Shown: piece after piece, positions 56,088-64,000 of the stretch
Numbering within the stretch: the first letter of the stretch is position 1
Layout of the letters: every line of letters begins with the position of its first letter
DNA from: Candidatus Formimonas warabiya
Lineage (GTDB): Bacteria; Bacillota; Dehalobacteriia; Dehalobacteriales; Dehalobacteriaceae
Length of the DNA: 64,000 nt
Reading direction: 5' to 3'
Assembly (NCBI RefSeq): GCF_002777255.1
Contig: NZ_CP017634.1
Span: forward strand, 2,802,903-2,866,902
Program-made: the position numbers and the translations under genes
The notes under the pieces: generated by a model
Told to the model about the DNA's origin: nothing
Seen by the model: only the letters and a program-made list of their open reading frames with translations
The model's database searches: none

Positions 56088-56277
56088 CACAGAAAGGATA
56101 CGGAAAGAAGCAAAACAGCATGATAAAACAGTATATAATCGATCGAAATAAAACATAACCATACATTCCATGACAATAAATTTTTATTCCGTAAAAGAGC
56201 CCTGCGTAAAAAATTTCTTAACAGAGCTTTATTCATCACTAATTAAGCAATATGAGATGATAGGGTTACGGATCTTA

Positions 56278-57069
56278 TTACAAATAAGGGATCACGGATT
56301 TCACCGGCGTACCGGCGGGACTCTCCGTGGTGACGAGGGAGACGTGGATACCGTAGATCTCCTCCAGCAATTGCCGGGTAACGATCTCCTCCACACCACC
56401 GAAGACGAAATCCTGCCGCCCCTTGATCACCGCCACAGAGGAAGCACATAGAAATGCCTGATTGGGATAATGGGTGGTCAAAATCACGCCTATGCCCGAT
56501 TGGGCCAGTTGGTGGATCTGGCGCAGCACACGGATCTGGTTGCCGAAATCCAGGTTGGAGGTGGGCTCGTCCATGATCAAAAGATCCGCTTGCTGGGCCA
56601 AAGCCCGGGCGATCAGGGCCAATTGCCGTTCCCCGCCGCTGATCTCGGTATAAATATCCTCCGCCAGATGGACAATGCCCAGGAGTTCCAGGGCATCCCT
56701 GCCGATTTGGTAATCCTTTTCCCCCGGATTGGCAAACAAGGACAAATGAGATGCCCGCCCCATCACCACAATCTGCAGCACGGTAAAGGGAAAAGGTGGA
56801 ATATGGGATTGGGGCACATAGCCGATCTTGCGGGCTACCTCCTGCTTGGAAAGGCGGCCCATATCCTGGCCGTCCAACAAAATGCTGCCTCCCAGCAGAG
56901 GAATGGCCCCCAGAATGGATTTGAACAGGGTGGTCTTGCCGATGCCGTTGGCACCCAGGATGCACAGCACCTCGCCCCGCCGCACCTGAAAAGAAATATC
57001 CTGCAAAACCACCTTATCCGGTTGTCCCGGCATGTGATAGCCGCAAAGGGCATGGTCTACGGTAAGCAC
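56278..57069 (-). CDS. ABC importer ATP-binding protein (FepC-like, iron-complex/cobalamin type)
   Basis: 263 residues. GTG start after GGAGGCGG. Walker A GANGIGKTTLFKSILG, signature ISGGERQLALIARAL, Walker B DLLIMDEPTSNLDFG, H-loop THYPNQAF. Resembles FepC/BtuD ATPases of iron-siderophore, heme or cobalamin importers. It is 17 bases after the binding-protein gene, but no FecCD-type permease lies between or near, so either the permease is elsewhere or has been lost. Confidence 0.92.
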   Translation of the reverse strand: MLTVDHALCGYHMPGQPDKVVLQDISFQVRRGEVLCILGANGIGKTTLFKSILGAIPLLGGSILLDGQDMGRLSKQEVARKIGYVPQSHIPPFPFTVLQIVVMGRASHLSLFANPGEKDYQIGRDALELLGIVHLAEDIYTEISGGERQLALIARALAQQADLLIMDEPTSNLDFGNQIRVLRQIHQLAQSGIGVILTTHYPNQAFLCASSVAVIKGRQDFVFGGVEEIVTRQLLEEIYGIHVSLVTTESPAGTPVKSVIPYL

Positions 57070-57086
57070 TCAGCCGCCTCCTTGAT

Positions 57087-58160
57087 TTAGGGATCCTGCC
57101 GGTTCAGAATGCGTTCTGCTTCCTCATCCGTCAGGTCGTAATGATAAAAATCCCGGTAAAACTCCTGCACCTCCTGAGCCATATTCAAGGAAGCAAATTC
57201 TTGGGGATAAAGGATTTTGGCCATATACAGGAGCAGGAGAATTTTTTGCAGGCCCATATCCCAGTAAAAAACACCGCTGGGAGACAGGTAAACCTGCCGG
57301 TTGGCTACGGCGTGGATCGCCTGGTAGCGCTTGGTCTGGTAGGTGGCCTTCAGCACCTGTTCTACGGTATTCCTGTCATTCATGCCCCCATGGTCTACGA
57401 AAATATAGTCGGGATTCCAGGCAGCCAGCTGTTCGAAATTGATCTGGGTCCGGTTGCCTGCCGCCAACCCGCCGCTCACGGCAATGCCCCCGGCATCCTC
57501 GATCAATTCACAGATGTCGGAGTACTTGCCATAGGTAGTCAGCAGATCCACTCCCGCATAATAGACCCGGGGCCGTTCCTCCCGGGGAATGGCATCAGTG
57601 ACCGCCTTGACCATGGCCCGCTTTTTATCGAAATAATCGGCATAACGTTGGGCCGCATGCACCGCATCGCCCCCCAAAGCCTGAGCATAAACCATCAACT
57701 GGGCCTTCACATCATCTAGACTCTGGGAGGTAAGGCCGGGTACTGCAGCCACTTTAGCTGTTTCCAGCTGGCGCAGCTCGTTGGGACGGGCAAAGGTAAA
57801 TACCAGGTCCGGCTGATACTGGAGCAAAGACTCGGTACTCACAGAAGAATGGACATTTACCAGATAGGGCAGTTTGCCGATGCGTTTAAATATTTTTTTG
57901 GCCCAAGGAAAATTCTCAAATTGCACGTCGGCACAGACCACCACCCGGTCCTCCGCCCCCAGTACCACCATGGCTTCATAGGCAGGACCATAGACAGCCG
58001 CTATCCGCCGGGGGTCGACAGGAACCTGAATCTCCCTGCCGTCGATCTGGGTAATGGTATGGCTTTTGATGGTTGGGCCGGTGCCGCAGCCTGCTCCTAA
58101 CAAGGCCAAACACAGGCAAAACAGCAAGATAAGCTTCTTTCTCCTCTTTTTCATTCTCAT
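57087..58160 (-). CDS. Iron-complex-type substrate-binding lipoprotein
   Basis: 357 residues. Lipobox LGAGC at the end of the signal peptide. Two-lobe FepB/BtuF-like fold: QIDGREIQVPVDPRRIAAVY, GAEDRVVVCADVQFENFPWA, LQYQPDLVFTFARPN, and NPDYIFVDHGGMNDRNTV. Ligand probably a metal complex (iron-siderophore, heme or cobalamin); the sequence does not decide. Next to its ATPase and a small lipoprotein. Confidence 0.9.
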   Translation of the reverse strand: MRMKKRRKKLILLFCLCLALLGAGCGTGPTIKSHTITQIDGREIQVPVDPRRIAAVYGPAYEAMVVLGAEDRVVVCADVQFENFPWAKKIFKRIGKLPYLVNVHSSVSTESLLQYQPDLVFTFARPNELRQLETAKVAAVPGLTSQSLDDVKAQLMVYAQALGGDAVHAAQRYADYFDKKRAMVKAVTDAIPREERPRVYYAGVDLLTTYGKYSDICELIEDAGGIAVSGGLAAGNRTQINFEQLAAWNPDYIFVDHGGMNDRNTVEQVLKATYQTKRYQAIHAVANRQVYLSPSGVFYWDMGLQKILLLLYMAKILYPQEFASLNMAQEVQEFYRDFYHYDLTDEEAERILNRQDP

Positions 58161-58171
58161 CTATCTCCTGA

Positions 58172-58597
58172 TCAATGGGCAGCGGTGAATGTGCCCCGGA
58201 TGGTCAAACCAGGGGGCGCCTCCGGCGGAGCCGGTTCTTTGGCCGTGCCGATGTTTTTCTCTTCCAATAATAATGTGGTGCCCTTGAGCGATTTCACAAC
58301 CCAGATATCGTCGGCCCGTTTAACGGCCTCCGCCAACGCCCCGGCCACCTCTTCCGCCCCAGCCCCCGCATAGACGCTGACAGGCTGATCGGGACAATCG
58401 CCGCAGGGATTGGACTGGGCATCCCGGTAAACATTCATCTCCAGACCCAGATAATCGATGACGCCGGCCTGCACCGTGCCGGACAAATCCAATTGATAAG
58501 TGGCTTTCTCTGTTGGCTGCCCCTGACAGGCGACCAGCAAAAAGCAACTCCCCAGCAATAACAGTCCATATAAAAAGGAAATCATTTTTTTTCGCAC
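58172..58597 (-). CDS. Small lipoprotein with CxxC
   Basis: About 141 residues from GTG 58597, placed ten bases after GGAGG. Lipobox LLVAC at the signal-peptide end. The body has an unusual SNPCGDCPDQ (CxxC) and an Ala-rich helix; nothing recognisable by family. Extracytoplasmic, membrane-tethered. 11 bases before the binding-protein gene, so it is in the same transcript; may help metal capture by the binding protein (inference). Confidence 0.65.
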   Translation of the reverse strand: MRKKMISFLYGLLLLGSCFLLVACQGQPTEKATYQLDLSGTVQAGVIDYLGLEMNVYRDAQSNPCGDCPDQPVSVYAGAGAEEVAGALAEAVKRADDIWVVKSLKGTTLLLEEKNIGTAKEPAPPEAPPGLTIRGTFTAAH

Positions 58598-58693
58598 ACA
58601 GAAAACTCCTCCGTCCCGAAACAATCACAGCTCATTACTCATTCCTAGATGATACGTGCATTTTAAGGCTTTTCAACTTCCTAGATACCCATG

Positions 58694-59578
58694 CTATTGA
58701 TTTGCACCCTGCATGCCATTTGCTGATGAATGGTCCATCTCCCCGGGCATAGAGGAGGATGAGGGCATGCTCATTCCCGGGCTGAGAGGATTAGGGATGC
58801 CGTTCATGGCCAGTCCTTTCCCCACCATGGAAACGCCCAGGACAATAATGACTAGGGCGCTGCACTGTAGCACGGCCTTGGCAAACCTTTTGGTCATAAA
58901 AGAACCGAAACAGCCCAGAATCAGCAGGCAAGGGACCGTGCCGAGAGAAAATACCAGCATGGATAGGGCTCCCCAGAGTACGCTCCCTGTGGTCAAAGCA
59001 TACATTTCCGCCATCTGAAGAGGTCCGCAGGGCATTATCCCCATCAACAGGCCCAGAATAAAAGGACCTGTATCCCCCCGGCGGATTTTTTTCACGACCC
59101 CCTTGGGCGCGCCAAATTGCAGCCGGCGCAAAAACGGGAAAACGCCTAAAATATTCAGCGCCATCAGGATCATAAAAACTCCTCCGGCAATGGGGATGAG
59201 CCCCTTAACAAATCCCGAGAGGCTTAACACATGCCCGATACCGCCCACAATTCCTCCTATTGCAGTATAGGAAATGATTCTGCCCAGATTATAGAGAAGA
59301 GGCGGCCATACAATTTCCCTCCGGCTCTTTTTCTCTCCATTTTCCTCCTTTTTTACAGACATGGTCAGAACAAGTCCTCCGCACATACCTACACAGTGCA
59401 AAGAAGTAATAAGTCCGAAGATAAAAACAAGTCCCAAACCGGCCCCACCGGATAAAGCGGGAAGGTTGTTCTTGAATCCTGTAGTTTGCTTCAACAAGTA
59501 AGCGATACCTAAGGCGACAGCTACAATCATGACGATTTCAAATACCTGGTGCAGCCCTTTTTCTGTAAAAACTTTCAT
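58694..59578 (-). CDS. TauE/SafE-like membrane protein with Met/His-rich tail
   Basis: 294 residues, six or more helices. The motif SLHCVGMCGG at about 60 and GIMPCGPLQMAEMYAL later are typical of the membrane family related to DsbD/CcdA and TauE/SafE that accompanies copper genes in bacteria. The C-terminal tail (MSMPSSSSMPGEMDHSS) is Met/His-rich, which suggests copper. Located directly after copA. RBS AAAGGAGG. Role in copper export, or in redox handling, is inferred. Confidence 0.82.
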   Translation of the reverse strand: MKVFTEKGLHQVFEIVMIVAVALGIAYLLKQTTGFKNNLPALSGGAGLGLVFIFGLITSLHCVGMCGGLVLTMSVKKEENGEKKSRREIVWPPLLYNLGRIISYTAIGGIVGGIGHVLSLSGFVKGLIPIAGGVFMILMALNILGVFPFLRRLQFGAPKGVVKKIRRGDTGPFILGLLMGIMPCGPLQMAEMYALTTGSVLWGALSMLVFSLGTVPCLLILGCFGSFMTKRFAKAVLQCSALVIIVLGVSMVGKGLAMNGIPNPLSPGMSMPSSSSMPGEMDHSSANGMQGANQ

Positions 59579-59630
59579 GTTTCTTCCTCCTTTTCAAGAA
59601 TCAGAATTTTTTCGCTGCCTTGCTCTTCTC

Positions 59631-61904
59631 TCAGGCAGCCTTCAAAACCCGGAATTTTTCCCGGCCGCTTTTCTTCAAGCTTAGCGAGTTGAACAGCACC
59701 GAGACGGAACTGAGGGCCATAGAAAGGGCGCCGACTTCAGGCCCCAGGTGTCCGGTGACGGCAAAGGCCATAGCCGTTGTATTGTAAATGAGTGCCCAGA
59801 ACAGATTCTGCACAATTTTCCTCATGGTCATGTGGGCTAAATGGAATGCACCCGGCAATTCAGACAAATCATTGGACAAGAGCACCACACCGCCCGCTTC
59901 AATCGCTACGTCGGTGCCGCTTCCCATAGCAATCCCCACATCCGCCGCGGCCAGAGCCGGGGCGTCATTAATCCCGTCGCCCACCATGGCTACTTTCAGT
60001 CCTTGCTCCTGCAGTTTTCGGATTTCATCCGCCTTCTGTTCCGGCAGAACCTGGGCCAAAATGCTGGTAATACCTATTTGAGCGGCCACAGCCCGGGCCA
60101 CGTTTTCACTGTCCCCTGTGATCAGATACACCGCAATCTCCATTCTGCCAAATTTTTCAATGGTGGCTCTTGCTTCCGGCCGCAGTTTGTCCATAAATCC
60201 AAATAGCGCCACCGCTTCGCCTTCCACCGCCATCACCACCGCTGTCTTACCCTGACTTTCCATCTCTTTCAGGATATTTTGCCCATTGGCCGTTTCCATG
60301 CCCTGATCTTTCAGGCAAGCCCCATTGCCGATCAGGATGCGCCGGCCCTCCACTATGGCCCGGATCCCCATACCGGGCAGGGCTTCAAAGCTTTCCACCT
60401 CCAGGCCATTTTGCCCGAACTCCTTTTCGACCTTCTCCCAAAGGGCCTTTCCCAAGGGATGTTCGGACTGCCCTTCGGCTGCTCCCGCCATGAGAAGCAA
60501 TTCTTTTTCCGTAAAAGACATCCTGTTATTAAGCAATACAACATCGGTAAGCACCGGTTTTCCCTCTGTCAAAGTGCCCGTCTTGTCAAAAACAACTGCG
60601 TTTACTTTATTCAGGGTCTCCAAGGCTTCCCCATTTTTAAACAGGATGCCGCGCCGGGCGCCCAGGCCGATGCCGACAACAATGGCGGTAGGTGTCGCCA
60701 GTCCCAGGGCACAGGGGCAGGCCGCAACCAAAACGGAAATGGCATAAAGCATAGATGCTTCCAGCATCCGGCCATGAAAAATAATCAGAAACCAAACGAG
60801 AAAAGTGCCCACCGCCACCGTCAGCACCAGGGGGATAAAATACCCCGCCGCCTTGTCTGCCATACGCTGGATAGGGGATTTGCTGTTTTGGGCATTCTCT
60901 ACATATTTTAGAATTCCGGCATAAGCGGTTTGATCGCCGACCTTTTCCGCCCGGAACCTGAAGCTGCCGCTTTTGTTCAAGGAAGCGGCAAAAACCCCGG
61001 AACCCGCCGCCTTTTCCACAGGGATGCTTTCCCCCGTCAACATCGATTCATCCACGGTGGAAAATCCTTCCGTAACAACACCGTCCGCAGGGAGTTTTTC
61101 GCCCGGATACACAAGGACAATATCGCCTTCCCGGACCTGATCGATGAGAATGTATTGTTCCGCTCCCTCTCTGAAAACCCTGGCCGTCTTGGGTTTAAAA
61201 TCCATCAGCCTGCGGATGGATTCCGACATGCGGCCTTTGGCCACCGCTTCCAAAAGCTTTCCCAGCAGGACAAAGGTAATAATGGTGCATGAAGCGTCCA
61301 AATAGATATCTTTCGTGCAGGAGGCATAGTCCAGATAATAACGGGCCACGATATAGACACTGTAAAAATAGGCGGCACTGGAACCTAAGGCTACTAAAAC
61401 ATCCATGGTCGGCCGGCGCGCCCGCAGAGAATAAAAGGCGCTGCGGTAAAACCCCGCCCCAATCAGAAATTGCACCGGGGTGGCAAAGGCAAACTGAATT
61501 TTCCAGTCATGCAGATAATACATAAAATAATTGAAAGCACCCGGGTTGGCCGCGGGATTCAACACCTGGTCACAAATATCCAGGGCGCAGGATACCATAC
61601 ACATCAGGGTGGGCAGAGTGAGGATCGCGGAGACAAGGAATAATGCGGTCCTTTTTTTAATTTCTTTATTTTCCGCATACTCATCCTGGTCGTTTTCCCC
61701 AATGGTAAACCCCAGCTGTTTAATGGTTTTTTCTATTTCCTCCGGTTTTAGCAGTTCATCGTCATATTCGACCGACGCTTTTTCCGTAGCGTAACCGACA
61801 TTGACGCTTTCCACCCCCGTAAGCTGCTCCAGGGAAGCCTCTATCGAAGCTGAGCACAGCGCACAGGTCATGCCATTTATTTTGTAATTGACAGATTGTT
61901 TCAA
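59631..61904 (-). CDS. copA: Copper-transporting P1B-type ATPase CopA
   Basis: 757 residues, TTG start. N-terminal HMA with CALC (GMTCALCSASIE), transmembrane region with the CPC metal site (AACPCALGLATPTA), actuator TGES (MLTGESIPVEK), phosphorylation DKTGTLTEG, hinge GDGINDAPALA, and MALSS near the end, as in Cu+ exporters (P1B-1). Expected to pump Cu(I) out of the cytoplasm. It is second in the operon, 12 bases after the Cys-rich small protein, and should be metal-induced through the operator at 62474-62502. Confidence 0.95.
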   Translation of the reverse strand: MKQSVNYKINGMTCALCSASIEASLEQLTGVESVNVGYATEKASVEYDDELLKPEEIEKTIKQLGFTIGENDQDEYAENKEIKKRTALFLVSAILTLPTLMCMVSCALDICDQVLNPAANPGAFNYFMYYLHDWKIQFAFATPVQFLIGAGFYRSAFYSLRARRPTMDVLVALGSSAAYFYSVYIVARYYLDYASCTKDIYLDASCTIITFVLLGKLLEAVAKGRMSESIRRLMDFKPKTARVFREGAEQYILIDQVREGDIVLVYPGEKLPADGVVTEGFSTVDESMLTGESIPVEKAAGSGVFAASLNKSGSFRFRAEKVGDQTAYAGILKYVENAQNSKSPIQRMADKAAGYFIPLVLTVAVGTFLVWFLIIFHGRMLEASMLYAISVLVAACPCALGLATPTAIVVGIGLGARRGILFKNGEALETLNKVNAVVFDKTGTLTEGKPVLTDVVLLNNRMSFTEKELLLMAGAAEGQSEHPLGKALWEKVEKEFGQNGLEVESFEALPGMGIRAIVEGRRILIGNGACLKDQGMETANGQNILKEMESQGKTAVVMAVEGEAVALFGFMDKLRPEARATIEKFGRMEIAVYLITGDSENVARAVAAQIGITSILAQVLPEQKADEIRKLQEQGLKVAMVGDGINDAPALAAADVGIAMGSGTDVAIEAGGVVLLSNDLSELPGAFHLAHMTMRKIVQNLFWALIYNTTAMAFAVTGHLGPEVGALSMALSSVSVLFNSLSLKKSGREKFRVLKAA

Positions 61905-61916
61905 GTTCAGCTCTCC

Positions 61917-62240
61917 CTAGCACTTCTTTTTCCCTTTCCCGGCCGTTTTGCCGGCAGGAGGATGGGATTTGCCACGCATCCGGCGGGTAATAAGGGATGC
62001 TCCTATTCCTGTAATCACCAAAATCACAGCGATCACCAAAATCCAGATCCCTGTTCCCGTTGATGTGGAACAGGCGGCTTCCGTAACACAGCCGCATACG
62101 CAGCTGTTGCTGCTGGCGGCATAATCATCACAGCAGGCGTCTTCCGAACCGGTTGATTCCGCCGCCTGAACGATAGCCAAATTATGATGTGCCGATACGT
62201 TTAAGTCTTCCGTAGAAAAAAGAATCGTATTTGCTCCCAA
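61917..62240 (-). CDS. Small Cys-rich single-pass membrane protein heading the copA operon
   Basis: 107 residues, TTG start after GGAGGAG. An N-terminal segment without signal peptide contains DACCDDY, SNSCVCGCVTEAACS (eight or so Cys in ~30 residues), then one transmembrane helix (GIWILVIAVILVITGIGASL) and a basic tail ending KGKGKKKC. The CxCxC motif suggests soft-metal binding. No family recognised. Probably a membrane-bound metal-buffer partner of CopA. Confidence 0.7.
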   Translation of the reverse strand: MGANTILFSTEDLNVSAHHNLAIVQAAESTGSEDACCDDYAASSNSCVCGCVTEAACSTSTGTGIWILVIAVILVITGIGASLITRRMRGKSHPPAGKTAGKGKKKC

Positions 62241-62510
62241 TTTTTCTCCTCCATTTAATATTGCAGTAAGAGCAGGGGAAACACCCCCTGCGGTTTCCCC
62301 TGCCCTTCACCGGGCCAATCAACTTTTCTTTAATAACACGTTTTTACACACCGCTTTTATTTTCAAAAGCCCCATCCATACCTGCTTAAATCTTTACAAA
62401 TTCAGTTCAAGTAAGGGGATCGTTGCCGCCTTGCCGTTGGCAATCCTTTTCCGCAAGTTCTGATACCATACTTATTCGTTATGTTCAAATCAGAATAGCG
62501 ATTTCTTATC
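62241..62510 (-). promoter_or_regulatory. Long leader of the copA operon with strong hairpin
   Basis: From the predicted start near 62508 to the TTG at 62240 the transcript has an untranslated leader of about 265 bases. It contains a perfect 11-bp inverted repeat GCAGGGGAAAC/GTTTCCCCTGC (62272-62282, 62293-62303) just before the RBS. It does not match a riboswitch class I can name. It may regulate translation of the first gene. Confidence 0.45.
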
Positions 62511-62543
62511 TCAAATTATAGATTCAGAACCATGTTGTGTCAA
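62474..62543 (-). promoter_or_regulatory. Shared promoter and operator, copy 2 (copA operon)
   Basis: Minus strand: TTGACA (62538-62543), 17 bp, TATAAT (62515-62520). The inverted-repeat block 62474-62502 (ATTCGTTATG ... AGAATAGCGAT) differs from the copy at 56018-56046 at few positions, one half-site being CGCTAT instead of CGTTAT. The copies also match for about 100 bases further upstream. Confidence 0.85.
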
Positions 62544-62652
62544 TGCTGGAAAGGACACAAAAAAGAGCAAAACATCATAGTAAAAACATCACAAATCCAA
62601 TTAAAAATGACGTAACAGTACATTTCATAAGAAATAATTTTTTTATTTCACT

Positions 62653-62692
62653 AAAAATAAAGCTCTATCAAGCAATTCCTTGACAGAGCTTT
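62653..62692 (-). terminator. Terminator of the 62772 SLH gene
   Basis: Minus-strand AAAGCTCT-G-TCAAG / CTTGA-T-AGAGCTTT followed by ATTTTTAG. It lies in the duplicated intergenic block; the counterpart near 56215-56245 is degenerate. Confidence 0.8.
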
Positions 62693-62771
62693 ATGAAATG
62701 GTCCCTTCCGAAAGTGGTATTAAACCGCCCGGGCAGCCCAGCGGTATAGGCCTGCGCAGTTCAGAACCTTC

Positions 62772-64000
62772 TTACTTCTCCATGATCTGCATTAAAGTCG
62801 CCAGCATCTTTGCTGCCTCCGCCCGGGTCGCCTTGTCCTGAGGAGCAAATTGGTTGTTGGCCTTTCCGTTGATGATCCCTGCTTTTTGCATCATGGCTAC
62901 GGCATCAGCCGCATAATCAGCAATCCGGCCGTTGTCCGCAAAGACAACGGATTCATTGACTGCGGGCAGAGTAGCACCTTTGACATCCTTTACGAAGCGG
63001 GCGATCATGGCCGCCATTTCCTGACGGTTGATAGGGGCGTTGGGATTAAATTTACCGTCTGTTCCCTGGGACACACCTGCCTCACCCGCCCAGGCCACAT
63101 AAGGCGCGAACCAGGCATTGGCCGCCACGTCACTGAAGAATGTGGTGCCATATTCTGTCGGATCAACGCCTGCTATACCCGCTAAAATCTTCACGAATTC
63201 AGCCCGTGTGATGGGATCGTTGGGGGCAAAGGCGGTTGCCGTCTTGCCGTTGATGATCCCTTTTGCCACCAGGTAATTAATGGAACCCGCCGCCCAGTGT
63301 CCTGCAGGTACATCCTTAAACCCTGCCCCAGGCTCTTCCACAGACTCTTTGTATCCGATGGCGTACCGGGACAGGTGATTGGTGGTGAAGACCACTGCTT
63401 TTGCCCCGGCATCGTAATAGGCGCCGCTCATTTCCTGTATCTGGCCGCTGGTGTCGATATAGTATACGACGATCTGTTCTGCATTTTCTCCCGCCCCCAA
63501 GGTATAGGGTATGGTAATCTGCACTTTGCCCTGGCCCAGATCGGTGACGGCTTTGCCCCCGGCAGTGATATCAATGTCAAAGACAGGGCGGTTGCCAATT
63601 TTCTCCTGCACCTCGGCAGAAAGAGTCTCGTTATCGACTTTGTTAACGGAAACAGTCAAGTCTTTGTCCACACCAATCGCCTTTACGGCATTGGCATCTA
63701 AAACCAGGTCCACATCACCGCTGACTTTTACTGAAGAAGCTGTTTTTAGGGAAGCCGCACTTATGGTGGCGCTGCCATTTTGATCGGAGGAAACTGTTAC
63801 GCTACTTTTGGCGGGGGTACTGGAGCCGCCGCCGCCACCTGAGCTGTGGGAAGCCGCCTTCGGTGTGGCGCCGGCCTCATTTGATTTTTCACTTTCGCCG
63901 GCCGTGTTTACGGCCGTGACCGCAAAGTAGTAGGTGGTCCCGTTAGTCAGATTTGTTGCCGTATAGCTTGTACCGGTTATCCCGGTGCCCAGCGGCGTGG
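62772..64000 (-). CDS. SLH surface protein with fibronectin-III domain, partial (5' end beyond window)
   Basis: The frame stays open past 63713 to the window edge. From the edge inwards: a fibronectin type III end (GTSYTATNLTNGTTYYFAVT, then AVNTAGESEKS), a Gly/Ser linker, the module shared with the 44189 protein (VLDANAVKAIGVDKDLTVSV ... TTNHLSRYAIGYKE), and three SLH repeats (e.g. DVPAGHWAAGSINYLVAKG, then NAPINRQEMAAMIARFV). Secreted, wall-anchored. It sits upstream of, and on the same strand as, the copA operon, separated by the duplicated terminator-promoter block. No Cys motif in the part visible. Confidence 0.85.
   Translation of the reverse strand, partial: TPLGTGITGTSYTATNLTNGTTYYFAVTAVNTAGESEKSNEAGATPKAASHSSGGGGGSSTPAKSSVTVSSDQNGSATISAASLKTASSVKVSGDVDLVLDANAVKAIGVDKDLTVSVNKVDNETLSAEVQEKIGNRPVFDIDITAGGKAVTDLGQGKVQITIPYTLGAGENAEQIVVYYIDTSGQIQEMSGAYYDAGAKAVVFTTNHLSRYAIGYKESVEEPGAGFKDVPAGHWAAGSINYLVAKGIINGKTATAFAPNDPITRAEFVKILAGIAGVDPTEYGTTFFSDVAANAWFAPYVAWAGEAGVSQGTDGKFNPNAPINRQEMAAMIARFVKDVKGATLPAVNESVVFADNGRIADYAADAVAMMQKAGIINGKANNQFAPQDKATRAEAAKMLATLMQIMEK

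Noticed and set aside
62380..62470. Cobalamin riboswitch in the copA-operon leader
   Set aside because: The conserved B12-box core could not be found on the minus strand.

Overview
The window looks like the chromosome of an anaerobic, spore-former-type Gram-positive bacterium (class Clostridia, probably Peptococcaceae/Desulfitobacteriaceae-like). The clues are methanol:corrinoid methyltransferase genes, S-layer homology (SLH) proteins, a CIRCE-controlled groESL operon, the Firmicutes gene orders acpS-nnr-alr-ndoAI-ndoA and tsaE-tsaB-rimI-tsaD, and a likely selenoprotein. Genus cannot be read from sequence alone. Most genes are on the minus strand.

Layout. 1-5129: C1 module: start of a second corrinoid protein (cut by the window edge), a PocR/AraC regulator, mtaC and mtaB, and a CobW-type GTPase. 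5327-6412: diguanylate cyclase. 6486-14162: a composite island at the 3' end of guaA. Three copies of the guaA tail (6486, 8591 and guaA itself at 14085) bracket two segments. One carries HicAB plus an HTH-Fic pair. The other carries an IS3-family element, an IS256-family element, a copper-amine-oxidase-domain protein and a decayed tyrosine recombinase next to guaA. 14085-25113: housekeeping genes (guaA, hpt, groESL, moaA, a histidine kinase, 5-formyl-THF cyclo-ligase), a frameshifted radical SAM gene, and a membrane-anchored thioredoxin-like gene whose in-frame TGA sits exactly at the first Cys of the CxxC motif and is followed by a SECIS-like hairpin. 25235-25410: cluster of DnaA-box-like 9-mers. 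25470-35751: tRNA t6A cluster, uracil-DNA glycosylase, amidohydrolase, C26 peptidase, MazEF-type toxin-antitoxin, alr, nnr, acpS, two small unknown genes. 35920-38821: two-component system and a secreted protein.

39146-42948: a class C-like group II intron, placed just after a rho-independent terminator, whose reverse-transcriptase gene is itself interrupted by a second complete group II intron (40063-41961): a nested intron or twintron. Removing the inner intron restores an uninterrupted outer reading frame of 1419 nt.

43065-64000: a metal/cell-surface region made of two minus-strand operons that share a nearly identical promoter and inverted-repeat operator (56018-56087 and 62474-62543). 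The upstream operon encodes a small Cys-rich membrane protein, the Cu+ ATPase CopA, a TauE/SafE-like membrane protein, a lipoprotein, an iron-complex-type binding protein and its ATPase, but no permease. The downstream operon encodes two SLH proteins, a membrane-anchored Ig-like protein with a six-cysteine motif, an ABC exporter pair, another SLH protein with the same six-cysteine motif, a CopZ-like HMA protein and ModD. A third SLH/fibronectin protein runs off the right edge. Shared promoters, metal-binding motifs and surface-anchored proteins suggest one co-regulated envelope system for metal handling; its substrate cannot be assigned from sequence. The most notable observations are the selenoprotein, the twintron, the serial guaA integrations and this surface/metal regulon.
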